A stretch of 64,000 bases of DNA from Chryseobacterium nakagawai. GTDB taxonomy: Bacteria > Bacteroidota > Bacteroidia > Flavobacteriales > Weeksellaceae. Positions 33,246 to 40,901 of the stretch are shown here, in pieces; the stretch's first letter is position 1, and each line of letters starts with the position of its first letter. A program made the translations under genes and the position numbers. The stretch spans positions 4,394,501-4,458,500 of the forward strand of contig NZ_LR134386.1 in assembly GCF_900637665.1 (NCBI RefSeq), given 5' to 3'. The notes under the pieces were generated by a model. It was not told the DNA's origin. It saw nothing but the letters and a program-made list of their open reading frames with translations, and did no database searches.

Positions 33246-35447
33246 ATGAAAAAATTAATAACAGCCATCGGTACAGAATGGCTAAAAACAAAAGGGTTAG
33301 GACTCACTTATATTGCTCTTATCTTGGGAGCATTGATCCCTCTGCTGGGTTTTGTTCCTGAATTTTTCAAAAAGAACATCATAATAGATGAAATGTTGAA
33401 CTATTCTGTATTTGAAAAAGCCATAGGAGGTGAAGCTATTAAATATTTCACATTTTTCGTATTACTTTTATTTGTGATTATCGCTTCCAACAGGATTGCC
33501 CAGACTGATCATAAAAACAATGGGTGGCAACTGATGGAAACGCAGCCTTTAAGCAGGCTTCAGTTGTATTTTTCAAAGTACATTATTCTGATATTTCTTT
33601 GTACCCTATGTATTGCTTCTTATTTTGGATTTAATATTATTTTAGCTTTAATAGATTATTATGTACATCCTGATCCAGCGAAACTGCTTACTTTCGATGC
33701 AGCCTGGATGATAAAAACCTTTATCAGGATCTGGGTGACTATTTTAGGAATTGCAGCGCTTCAGCTTTGTATTTCTGTAGCATTTCAAGGCTTCATCTGG
33801 TCATTTCTTATCGGTTCATTGGGAGTGGCTTCCAATATTACTTCTCTTGTACAGAAGCAGGCTTTTTTCTTCAATCCTTATAGTTCTCTATACACTTTTT
33901 GGAACGCTCCGGAAATAAAAGGTCTGAACAGTTTCATTTCTCACTCTGAGTATATGAGCCTTTTCTGGATGATTATTTTTCTTAGTCTGGGCTATTTTTG
34001 GTACAGTAAAAAAGGATTTAAAAATGCTTTTCTTAAAAACAGAAAACAGATTTTTATTTCTGTCGTGGCGTTAATCATTGGTTCAGGATTGCTTTACATT
34101 TTCCAGAAACCAAAGCCTTATCAGAGTGATGGAACCGGAGTTTCTATTAAAGGAAAACTGGAAACTGATATTAAAATAGACTCTGTGAGAATTTATTCTA
34201 AAGATTTTCACAAAAAAATAGGAGCTGCAGCTGTCAAAAACAATATATTCAGTTGGACGACCGCCCATCCTATTCCATTGGATGAATATATCCTTGAAAT
34301 CGGGAATAAAAAAATAAACTTCATTATGTCAAGTGGTGATTGGTTTGATTTTGATATCCAATTAAATAATACAAAACGGATCTATTTTTTACGATCTAAC
34401 AGAAAAGCAGATCAGGTATACAACAACAATGAAAGTTCTTTTGGATACGAGTTTGAATCTGCATTGGAAAAACAGAATTACATCAATGATCCTACAAAAT
34501 TCTATGACTTAGCCGAATCTGACTGGAAAGAAAATAAAAGAATCCTGAATGTATTTGCTGATCCCGAAAACAACGCGCTTTCTGAAGACTACAAAAGATA
34601 CAGAAGAGAACTTATGTCTATTGAATATCTCAACGAGATCAATAATTATAGAAAAATGACTTCATTGACTGATTCAAAATTTGCTCCTCCTGCATCTTTC
34701 ATTAAGGAATTAAATGAAAACATTCAAAAACCAAGCCCTCTGTTAAGCAAAAATGATAATTACCTTCAATATAAACTGGATCAGTTATTATCTGATAAAG
34801 ATCAGATCTCCAACCCTGACAGTATCCTTTTTGTAAAGATCAACCAAATGCCTAAAGGAATTTCAAAAGACCAGCTACTATCCAAACATTTAGCTAAGAC
34901 TATAGAATTACAAACAGATAGCCTTACAAGAAATAAGGTTTTTGATGCTGAAATCAACAAGGTAGGCAATACAGATTACAAGCAAGAGCTTTATGCAAAA
35001 CTTGACCGGATTAACAGGTCTCAGAAGGGAGCTGTATTTCCCGACCTTACTCTTCTTACTGATAAAGGTATCACTCAAAAACTTTCTAAATATAAAGGTA
35101 AATATGTGGTCATTGATTTCTGGGCAACCTGGTGCGGACCATGTAAACAGATCAAACCTGTGTTTGAAACGAGAAGCCATCAATACAGATATTATGATAA
35201 TATTCAGTTTATTTCTATCAGCCTCGATGAAAATCAATCAAAATGGACCAATTATTTAAAAACAAAAACATCCAATCTTCCGCAGTTTTGGCTGCTAAAT
35301 GCAGAGCAATTTATGAATAAATACAAAATACAGTCTATTCCCAGGTTTATTATCATAGATCCGGAAGGTAAAATTTTTAACTTTAATTCTCCATTTCCTG
35401 ATGAAGATAATTTCGTAGAAATTTTGGATAAGCTTAAGAAGTATTAA
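33246..35447 (+). CDS. ABC-2 permease fused to a periplasmic TlpA/thioredoxin domain
   Basis: The product is 733 residues. Residues 1-285 hold about six membrane helices of an ABC-2 permease, with a long conserved cytoplasmic loop. Residues about 300-590 are a soluble segment resembling the DUF4369-like domain of Bacteroidota TlpA proteins (GVSIKGKLETDIKIDSVRIY). Residues about 600-733 are a thioredoxin fold with the active site WATWCGPCKQIKP (Cys630, Cys633) and a cis-Pro segment SIPRFIII. The fusion puts a thiol-redox domain on the outside of the transporter. It is encoded between gldB and gldC. Confidence 0.85.
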   Translation: MKKLITAIGTEWLKTKGLGLTYIALILGALIPLLGFVPEFFKKNIIIDEMLNYSVFEKAIGGEAIKYFTFFVLLLFVIIASNRIAQTDHKNNGWQLMETQPLSRLQLYFSKYIILIFLCTLCIASYFGFNIILALIDYYVHPDPAKLLTFDAAWMIKTFIRIWVTILGIAALQLCISVAFQGFIWSFLIGSLGVASNITSLVQKQAFFFNPYSSLYTFWNAPEIKGLNSFISHSEYMSLFWMIIFLSLGYFWYSKKGFKNAFLKNRKQIFISVVALIIGSGLLYIFQKPKPYQSDGTGVSIKGKLETDIKIDSVRIYSKDFHKKIGAAAVKNNIFSWTTAHPIPLDEYILEIGNKKINFIMSSGDWFDFDIQLNNTKRIYFLRSNRKADQVYNNNESSFGYEFESALEKQNYINDPTKFYDLAESDWKENKRILNVFADPENNALSEDYKRYRRELMSIEYLNEINNYRKMTSLTDSKFAPPASFIKELNENIQKPSPLLSKNDNYLQYKLDQLLSDKDQISNPDSILFVKINQMPKGISKDQLLSKHLAKTIELQTDSLTRNKVFDAEINKVGNTDYKQELYAKLDRINRSQKGAVFPDLTLLTDKGITQKLSKYKGKYVVIDFWATWCGPCKQIKPVFETRSHQYRYYDNIQFISISLDENQSKWTNYLKTKTSNLPQFWLLNAEQFMNKYKIQSIPRFIIIDPEGKIFNFNSPFPDEDNFVEILDKLKKY

Positions 35448-35452
35448 CTTTG
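35424..35452 (+). promoter_or_regulatory. Promoter of gldC within the end of the fused-permease gene
   Basis: TTG (35424-35426) then 18 bp then TAACTTTG (35445-35452). This is an excellent match to TTG-N17-23-TAnnTTTG and ends 19 bp before the gldC start. Confidence 0.7.
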
Positions 35453-35471
35453 TCAAAAATTTTAGATTGAT

Positions 35472-35795
35472 ATGAGAAAAACTCAGATTACGATAGATGT
35501 AGAGCTTGATGAAAACCACATCCCTGAAAATATTACATGGAATGCTCAGGACGGAGGTGTTGAAAAGGAGGAAACAAAAGCTACCATGATCTCTGTGTGG
35601 GATGATAAGGCAATGGAAGCGCTAAGAATTGACCTTTGGACAAAAGAAATGCCGGTAGATCAAATGAAGATGTTTATCCACCAGATTTTAGTTTCTTTAG
35701 GAAGTACTTATCAGAGAGCAACTGGTGAAGAGGATGTAGCACAGTGGATGGAAGAAATTGCAGAAGAGTTTGCAGTGAAATCTGCTATAAAGTAA
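35472..35795 (+). CDS. gldC: Gliding motility protein GldC
   Basis: The product is 107 residues, soluble, without a signal peptide. The sequence (QITIDVELDENHIPENITW, then AMEALRIDLWTKEMPVDQMK and HQILVSLGSTYQRATG) is that of GldC, a cytoplasmic protein that is needed for efficient gliding. In related flavobacteria gldB and gldC are neighbours; here an ABC exporter lies between. It has its own promoter at 35424-35452. Confidence 0.9.
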   Translation: MRKTQITIDVELDENHIPENITWNAQDGGVEKEETKATMISVWDDKAMEALRIDLWTKEMPVDQMKMFIHQILVSLGSTYQRATGEEDVAQWMEEIAEEFAVKSAIK

Positions 35796-35910
35796 AAACA
35801 ATTTGGAAATGAAGTCATTTGAGAATTTGAAAATAAAAGGACTGGTATTTGTAACAAGATCAGTTTAATTTTCAAATTACCGCATTATCAAATTATCAAA
35901 TTATATAAAT

Positions 35911-37050
35911 ATGAATTTTAATACCAAAGTAATTCACGGAGGGCAGCATCATGAGTCTGCAACGGGATCTGTAAACGTTCCTGTATTTTTAACCTCTACG
36001 TTTGCACAGAAAAGCCCTGGAGTACATTCAGGATACGAATATTCAAGAGCTGCTAACCCAACAAGACAGGCGTTAGAAGATTCTTTAGCCAGTATTGAAA
36101 ATGGAGCGAGAGGTTTGGCTTTCGGTTCTGGTCTTGCTGCTATCGACTGCGTTTTGAAGTTATTAAATCCTGGTGATGAGGTAATCGCAGTAGATGATCT
36201 TTATGGAGGAACTTACAGAATGTTTACCAGACTTTTTGAAAAATATCAGCTGAAGTTCACGTTTGTGAATTTTGATGATGTTTCTAAAATTGCAGATGTA
36301 ATTACAGATAAAACCAAACTAATCTGGGTAGAAACTCCAACGAACCCATTGATGAAACTGGTAGATATCAAAGCTGTAGTAGACATTGCTAAAGGAAAAG
36401 ATATCTTAGTTGCCGTAGACAATACTTTTGCAACGCCTTATATTCAAAGACCCATTGATCTGGGAGCTGATATCGTAATGCACTCTGCCACCAAATATTT
36501 AGGGGGACACTCTGACGTCATTGCAGGTGCTCTTATTGCTAAAGATGCAGAATTGGGTGAAAAACTTCACTTTATTCAATTTGCAAGTGGTGGTATTTTA
36601 GGTCCTCACGATTCTTATCTTGTATTAAGAGGAATCAAAACACTAGCATTAAGAATGCAAAGACATTCTGACAACGGTCTTGCGGTAGCGAAATACCTTG
36701 AAACTCATCCTGCAGTGGATAAAGTAATTTATCCGGGATTAGAATCTCACCCTCAATATGAGCTGGCAAAATCTCAAATGAAGGAATCTGGAGGTATGGT
36801 TTCATTCACTTTCAAATCTGGAAAGAAAGAAGATGCCATCAAGTTCCTGGAAAAAGTAAGGGTATTTACCTTAGCTGAATCTTTAGGAGGTGTGGAATCT
36901 TTAGCAAACCATCCTGCTTTAATGACTCACGCTTCTATCCCGGCAGAAAAACGTGCTGAATTAGGAATCACAGATGACCTTGTGCGTTTAAGCGTTGGAA
37001 TTGAAGATGCTGAAGACCTTATTGCAGATCTGGAAAGAGCATTTTCGTAA
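35911..37050 (+). CDS. Trans-sulfuration PLP enzyme (cystathionine gamma-synthase/lyase family)
   Basis: The product is 379 residues of the Cys/Met metabolism PLP family. The PLP lysine is in HSATKYLGGHSDVIAGAL, with Tyr-containing YEYSRAANPTR near the N-terminus and SLGGVESLANHPALMTH near the C-terminus. It could be a cystathionine gamma-synthase or gamma-lyase; sequence alone does not separate them. The upstream 115 bp contain ATCAAATTATCAAATTAT repeats. It is followed by a hairpin terminator. Confidence 0.9.
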   Translation: MNFNTKVIHGGQHHESATGSVNVPVFLTSTFAQKSPGVHSGYEYSRAANPTRQALEDSLASIENGARGLAFGSGLAAIDCVLKLLNPGDEVIAVDDLYGGTYRMFTRLFEKYQLKFTFVNFDDVSKIADVITDKTKLIWVETPTNPLMKLVDIKAVVDIAKGKDILVAVDNTFATPYIQRPIDLGADIVMHSATKYLGGHSDVIAGALIAKDAELGEKLHFIQFASGGILGPHDSYLVLRGIKTLALRMQRHSDNGLAVAKYLETHPAVDKVIYPGLESHPQYELAKSQMKESGGMVSFTFKSGKKEDAIKFLEKVRVFTLAESLGGVESLANHPALMTHASIPAEKRAELGITDDLVRLSVGIEDAEDLIADLERAFS

Positions 37051-37066
37051 GATATGATAATACACA

Positions 37067-37100
37067 AAATGAGAAGGATTTACTATCTTTCTCATTTTTT
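37067..37100 (+). terminator. Terminator after the trans-sulfuration gene
   Basis: AAAATGAGAA pairs with TTCTCATTTT around an AT-rich loop and is followed by T's. It lies within the leader of the next gene and rules out a long upstream start for that gene. Confidence 0.75.
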
Positions 37101-37119
37101 ATTACCCCACCAAATACCT

Positions 37120-37566
37120 ATGAAAAACACAAGAAAAGCAATCGTTGCAGATTTACCTCAACTGGCTGAATTGTTTGATCAATACAGAATATTCTATCAC
37201 AAATCCTCGGATATCCCTGCAGCTTTAGACTTTCTCCGGGAAAGAATTGAAAATAAAGACTCTGAAATTTTTGTTGCAGAAGAAAATGAGATCCTAACCG
37301 GCTTTGTACAATTATACCCAATATTTTCTTCCACAAGAATGCAGCGTTATTGGTTGCTGAATGATCTGTACGTCAATGCTAACCATAGAGGAAAAGGCTA
37401 CTCTAAAGAGCTTATTGAAAAAGCAAAAGAGCTATGCAAAGCTTCAAACGCCTGTGGAATCCTACTTGAAACAGGAAAAAGTAATGATGTAGGTAATCAA
37501 TTGTATCCTGCCTGCGGTTTTGAGTTGTATGACTCCGTCAATTTCTACGAGTGGATAAATAAATAA
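37120..37566 (+). CDS. GNAT N-acetyltransferase
   Basis: The product is 148 residues from the ATG at 37120. It begins with RKAIVADLPQLAELFDQYR and has the acetyl-CoA loop NANHRGKGYSKELI, followed by LLETGKSNDVGNQLYPACGFE. The acceptor is unknown. The open frame extends 22 codons upstream through the terminator of the previous gene, so the downstream ATG is preferred. Confidence 0.82.
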   Translation: MKNTRKAIVADLPQLAELFDQYRIFYHKSSDIPAALDFLRERIENKDSEIFVAEENEILTGFVQLYPIFSSTRMQRYWLLNDLYVNANHRGKGYSKELIEKAKELCKASNACGILLETGKSNDVGNQLYPACGFELYDSVNFYEWINK

Positions 37567-37568
37567 TA

Positions 37569-37615
37569 TAACAATGTATCAGTTTAACAGTTTACCAATG
37601 ATTGCTACATTGTTA
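37569..37615. repeat. 47-bp inverted-repeat element, copy 2
   Basis: It begins TAACAATGTA and ends TACATTGTTA, a perfect 10-bp inverted terminal repeat. It agrees with copy 1 at 28633-28679 at 41 of 47 positions. It lies between the GNAT and DinB genes. Confidence 0.75.
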
Positions 37616-37643
37616 GACTGCTAAATTGTCAAATTCTAAAACT

Positions 37644-38156
37644 ATGACAGATTTTCAAAAATACATTCAAAGATACTTAGACCAGATTCCATCAGAGAAT
37701 TGGTTAGCTGAATTAAAAATATCAGAAGACAAAACAGTAGGAATTTATTCTAATCTTACTGAAGAACAATCAAAATTCGCCTACGCTGAAGGTAAATGGA
37801 CATTGAAAGCATTACTCCTTCACTTATCCGATACTGAAAGAGTTTTTCAATACAGAATACTAGCTTTTGCCAGAGGTGATAAAAACAATCTTCCCGGATT
37901 TGATGAAAATGAATACGCAGATCAGTCTTTCGCCAGTGAAAGATCATTAGAATCTTTAGTGGAAGAATATAAACTGGTAAGGAAATCTACTCAGATTCTA
38001 TTAGAGACAATGAATCCAGCAGCTTTACAATATACAGGTATTGCCAATGGTAACGAAATCTCAGTGGAGACCATAGGGAAACTGATTATTGGACATAATT
38101 ATCACCACCTGAATATTATTGAGGAGAGATATTTATCTAAATTGGGATGGATGTGA
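37644..38156 (+). CDS. DinB-family protein
   Basis: The product is 170 residues from the ATG at 37644 (an in-frame TTG six codons upstream is not chosen). Potential metal-binding histidines are in LLLHLSDTERVF and IIGHNYHHLNIIEERYL, the positions expected of the DinB four-helix metal-dependent family (also called thiol- or bacillithiol-transferase-like). The substrate is unknown. Confidence 0.8.
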   Translation: MTDFQKYIQRYLDQIPSENWLAELKISEDKTVGIYSNLTEEQSKFAYAEGKWTLKALLLHLSDTERVFQYRILAFARGDKNNLPGFDENEYADQSFASERSLESLVEEYKLVRKSTQILLETMNPAALQYTGIANGNEISVETIGKLIIGHNYHHLNIIEERYLSKLGWM

Positions 38157-38184
38157 TGAAATAGTAAGTTTTGGCTAAAGCCAA

Positions 38185-38402
38185 TTGAATATATTATTTA
38201 TTGTTAAACGGGCTAAAGCCCGTTTCTATTGAATCTGATACAATGTCGTAAGATAATTTTGAACGCTATAATCGAGATTTATTTTCATTCCTAGATAATA
38301 AATAACATATTTACAATTCTACATACATAAAATATCAATAGGGACGGGCTTTAGCCGTCTTTTAATTTTATTCCAAATCCATTGGCTTTAGCCAAAACTT
38401 AA
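38185..38402. repeat. REP-like unit 1 (left of RAYT copy 1)
   Basis: This segment contains the palindrome AAACGGGCTAAAGCCCGTTT (38206-38225) and a second imperfect one, GACGGGCTTTAGCCGTC (38343-38359), with about 120 bp of AT-rich spacer. The second lacks one C relative to units 2 and 3. Units 2 (38866) and 3 (39548) are nearly identical. Confidence 0.85.
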
Positions 38403-38436
38403 TTAAAAAAACATTATTTTTGATAAAACAACACAA

Positions 38437-38919
38437 ATGCCCTTTATCAAAATTTATGTTCACCTTGTTTTCTCAACAAGAAACAGAACGCCCCATCTCA
38501 ATACATTCGATCTAAGAATAAAAGTGTGGAAGCACATCAAAGAATATGCAACAGAAAAAGGAATTTTCTTAGATATGATCAATGGATATTCAGATCATTG
38601 CCATTGCCTGGTTTCCTTAGGATCCCATCAGAATATAGAAAAAATTGTACAATTATTGAAGGGAGAGTCATCTTATTGGATCAATAAACATCAACTTACC
38701 AAAGATAAATTTTCCTGGCAGGATGAATACTTTGCTGTTTCTGTTTCTGAAACTAAATTAGATGTTGTAAGGAATTATATTAAGAATCAGGAAAAGCATC
38801 ATCAGAAAAAGAGTTTCACAGAGGAATATCGGGAATTATTGAAAAATACAATTTTAATGTGTAAATTGAATGCATTATTTATTATTAAACGGGTTAAAGC
38901 CCGTTTCTATTTAATCTGA
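38437..38919 (+). CDS. REP-associated tyrosine transposase (RAYT), frameshifted copy
   Basis: The product is 160 residues of the Y1/IS200-like transposase type, with HUH motif HCHC (His54, His56) and the catalytic Tyr114 region RNYIKNQEKHH. It is the same as the copy at 39118 up to residue 133. There, a missing T near 38836 shifts the frame, and the C-terminus becomes LLKNTILMCKLNALF and so on, reading into the REP hairpin. The catalytic residues are kept, but the last 9 normal residues are replaced by 27 new ones, so activity is uncertain. Confidence 0.85.
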   Translation: MPFIKIYVHLVFSTRNRTPHLNTFDLRIKVWKHIKEYATEKGIFLDMINGYSDHCHCLVSLGSHQNIEKIVQLLKGESSYWINKHQLTKDKFSWQDEYFAVSVSETKLDVVRNYIKNQEKHHQKKSFTEEYRELLKNTILMCKLNALFIIKRVKARFYLI

Positions 38920-39083
38920 TACAATGTCGTAAGATAATTTTGAACGCTATAATCGAGATTTATTTTCATTCCTAGATAATAAATAACATATTTACAATTC
39001 TACATACATAAAATATCAATAGGGACGGGCTTTAGCCCGTCTTTTAATTTTATTCCAAATCCATTGGCTTTAGCCAAAACTTA
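38866..39083. repeat. REP-like unit 2 (between the RAYT copies)
   Basis: It contains AAACGGGTTAAAGCCCGTTT (one mismatch in the palindrome) and GACGGGCTTTAGCCCGTC. It follows the end of the first transposase and precedes the second. Confidence 0.85.
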
Positions 39084-39117
39084 ATTTAAAAACATTACTT
39101 TTGATAAAACAACACAA

Positions 39118-39546
39118 ATGCCCTTTATCAAAGTTTATGTTCACCTTGTTTTCTCAACAAGAAACAGAACGCCCCATCTCAATACATTCGATCTAAGAAT
39201 AAAAGTGTGGAAGCACATCAAAGAATATGCAACAGAAAAAGGCATTTTCTTAGATATGATCAATGGATATTCAGATCATTGCCATTGCCTGGTTTCCTTA
39301 GGATCCCATCAGAATATAGAAAAAATTGTACAATTATTGAAGGGAGAGTCATCTTATTGGATCAATAAACATCAACTTACCAAAGATAAATTTTCCTGGC
39401 AGGATGAATACTTTGCTGTTTCTGTTTCCGAAACTAAATTAGATGTTGTAAGGAATTATATTAAGAATCAGGAAAAGCATCATCAGAAAAAGAGTTTCAC
39501 AGAGGAATATCGGGAATTTATTGAAAAATATAATTTTAATGTGTAA
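39118..39546 (+). CDS. REP-associated tyrosine transposase (RAYT), intact copy
   Basis: The product is 142 residues, ending EFIEKYNFNV. HUH histidines His54/His56 and Tyr114 are present. It differs from copy 1 by a few substitutions (Ile to Val at residue 6, for example) plus the 1-bp frameshift in copy 1. A TACTTTTG element about 20 bp upstream may be its promoter. It is likely the active enzyme of the locus. Confidence 0.88.
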   Translation: MPFIKVYVHLVFSTRNRTPHLNTFDLRIKVWKHIKEYATEKGIFLDMINGYSDHCHCLVSLGSHQNIEKIVQLLKGESSYWINKHQLTKDKFSWQDEYFAVSVSETKLDVVRNYIKNQEKHHQKKSFTEEYREFIEKYNFNV

Positions 39547-39547
39547 A

Positions 39548-39763
39548 TTGAATACATTATTTATTATTAAACGGGCTAAAGCCCGTTTCTATTGAATCTG
39601 ATACAATGTCGTAAGATAATTTTGAACGCTATAATCGAGATTTATTTTCATTCCTAGATAATAAATAACATATTTACAATTCTACATACATAAAATATCA
39701 ATAGGGACGGGCTTTAGCCCGTCTTTTAATTTTATTCCAAATCCATTGGCTTTAGCCAAAACC
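39548..39763. repeat. REP-like unit 3 (right of RAYT copy 2)
   Basis: It contains AAACGGGCTAAAGCCCGTTT and GACGGGCTTTAGCCCGTC and is almost identical to unit 2. It ends at a TTGGCTTTAGCCAA palindrome before the YrdC-family gene. Confidence 0.85.
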
Positions 39764-39862
39764 TAAAAACATACCAATGCCACCATCCTTTTTATCTTCA
39801 ATTTTTTGTACAAAATTCATATATTCTCTACCTTTATCCACTGTTTTGAATGTAATAAAAAT

Positions 39863-40411
39863 ATGGAACCTATTATTGAAATATTAAAATCCGGCGGAAC
39901 GATTCTATACCCTACTGATACCATTTGGGGAATTGGCTGTGATGCCACCAATATAGAAGCTGTCAACAAAATTTTTGACATCAAAAAACGTGAAAAAAAC
40001 AAATCCATGATTATTTTGGTTGAGTCTGAAAAGAGGCTTCAGGATTTGGTAGAAGTTCCCGAAATGGCATGGGAAATTATTGATTTAAGTGAAAAACCGG
40101 TAACTATTGTTTATGAAAACCCAAAAGGTTTGCCTAAAGAATTGCTTGCGGAAGATGGCAGCATCGGAATAAGATTGGTGAAAAATGATTTTTGTAAAAA
40201 ACTAATCACCAAGCTGAATAAGCCTTTGGTTTCTACCTCTGCTAATTTCAGTGGTGATAAAAGTCCATTGAAATTCTCTGATATTTCTCCGGAAATCATC
40301 AGTCTTGTAGATTATGCTGTAGAAGAAGACAGAGAGAAAGTTTCAAAATACTCAGGATCTTCGGTGATCAAAATATGGAGTGATAACAGGATAAAAGTTC
40401 TTAGAGAATAA
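39863..40411 (+). CDS. L-threonylcarbamoyladenylate synthase (Sua5/YrdC/YciO family)
   Basis: The product is 182 residues from the ATG at 39863. Conserved YrdC segments are GGTILYPTDTIWGIGCDATN, KKREKNKSMIIL and RLVKNDFCKKLITKLNKPLVSTSANFSG. The enzyme makes threonylcarbamoyl-AMP for the t6A modification of tRNA. The open frame extends 19 codons upstream, but the family's usual start is near MEPIIEILKSGG. Confidence 0.88.
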   Translation: MEPIIEILKSGGTILYPTDTIWGIGCDATNIEAVNKIFDIKKREKNKSMIILVESEKRLQDLVEVPEMAWEIIDLSEKPVTIVYENPKGLPKELLAEDGSIGIRLVKNDFCKKLITKLNKPLVSTSANFSGDKSPLKFSDISPEIISLVDYAVEEDREKVSKYSGSSVIKIWSDNRIKVLRE

Positions 40412-40519
40412 AAATTCTGTATTAATCCGTTTATTTTTTAGAGTCTTGCTTGTTCATATCGGCAGGATTTCTTTTTTTTAATTCTATCTTTGCAAAATCC
40501 AACTCGTAAAATACATGTT

Positions 40520-40864
40520 ATGCATCATCAAGAATTCGCTCAAATGTGGATAAATGCTTGGAACTCTCACGATTTAGAGAGTATACTCTCCCACTATTCT
40601 GATGATATTGAGATTACCACCCCCATGATTGCTATGGCTACCGGAGGAAAAGAAAGTTCTTTAAAGGGAAAAGAAGCCGTTCGTGATTACTGGAGAAAGG
40701 CGCTGGATAAGTTTCCGGATCTGCATTTTGATCTGATTCATTCCACAGCAGGGGTAAATTCTGTAGCATTATTTTATAGGTCTATCATGGATAAACATGC
40801 TGTAGAAGTAATGTTTTTTAATGAAGAAGGAAAAATAAATAAAATGTACGCTCATTATGATTAA
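40520..40864 (+). CDS. SnoaL-like/NTF2-fold protein
   Basis: The product is 114 residues from the ATG at 40520. The segment FAQMWINAWNSHDLESILSH and the central DYWRKALDKFPDLHFDL are typical of SnoaL-like NTF2-fold proteins. No catalytic assignment is possible from the sequence. It lies between the YrdC-family gene and the CCA-adding enzyme gene, 37 bp before the latter. Confidence 0.75.
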   Translation: MHHQEFAQMWINAWNSHDLESILSHYSDDIEITTPMIAMATGGKESSLKGKEAVRDYWRKALDKFPDLHFDLIHSTAGVNSVALFYRSIMDKHAVEVMFFNEEGKINKMYAHYD

Positions 40865-40901
40865 TGAGCAGCATTGGTAGAAATTGACGCTATTATAAAC
40901 G

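Larger units (their letters stand above)
38185..39763 (+). mobile_element. Tandem RAYT/REP locus (two transposase copies, three REP-like units)
   Basis: Unit 1 REP, RAYT copy 1, unit 2 REP, RAYT copy 2 and unit 3 REP occur in direct repeat with a period of about 681-682 bp. REP-associated tyrosine transposases are IS200/IS605 relatives that process REP hairpins. The near-identity of the copies points to a recent tandem duplication. The flanking genes, DinB and the YrdC-family gene, are intact. Confidence 0.85.

Noticed and set aside
35820..35910. ATCAAATTATCAAATTAT direct repeats as a CRISPR-like array
   Set aside because: The units are only 7-8 bp with no spacers. They are simple AT-rich intergenic repeats.
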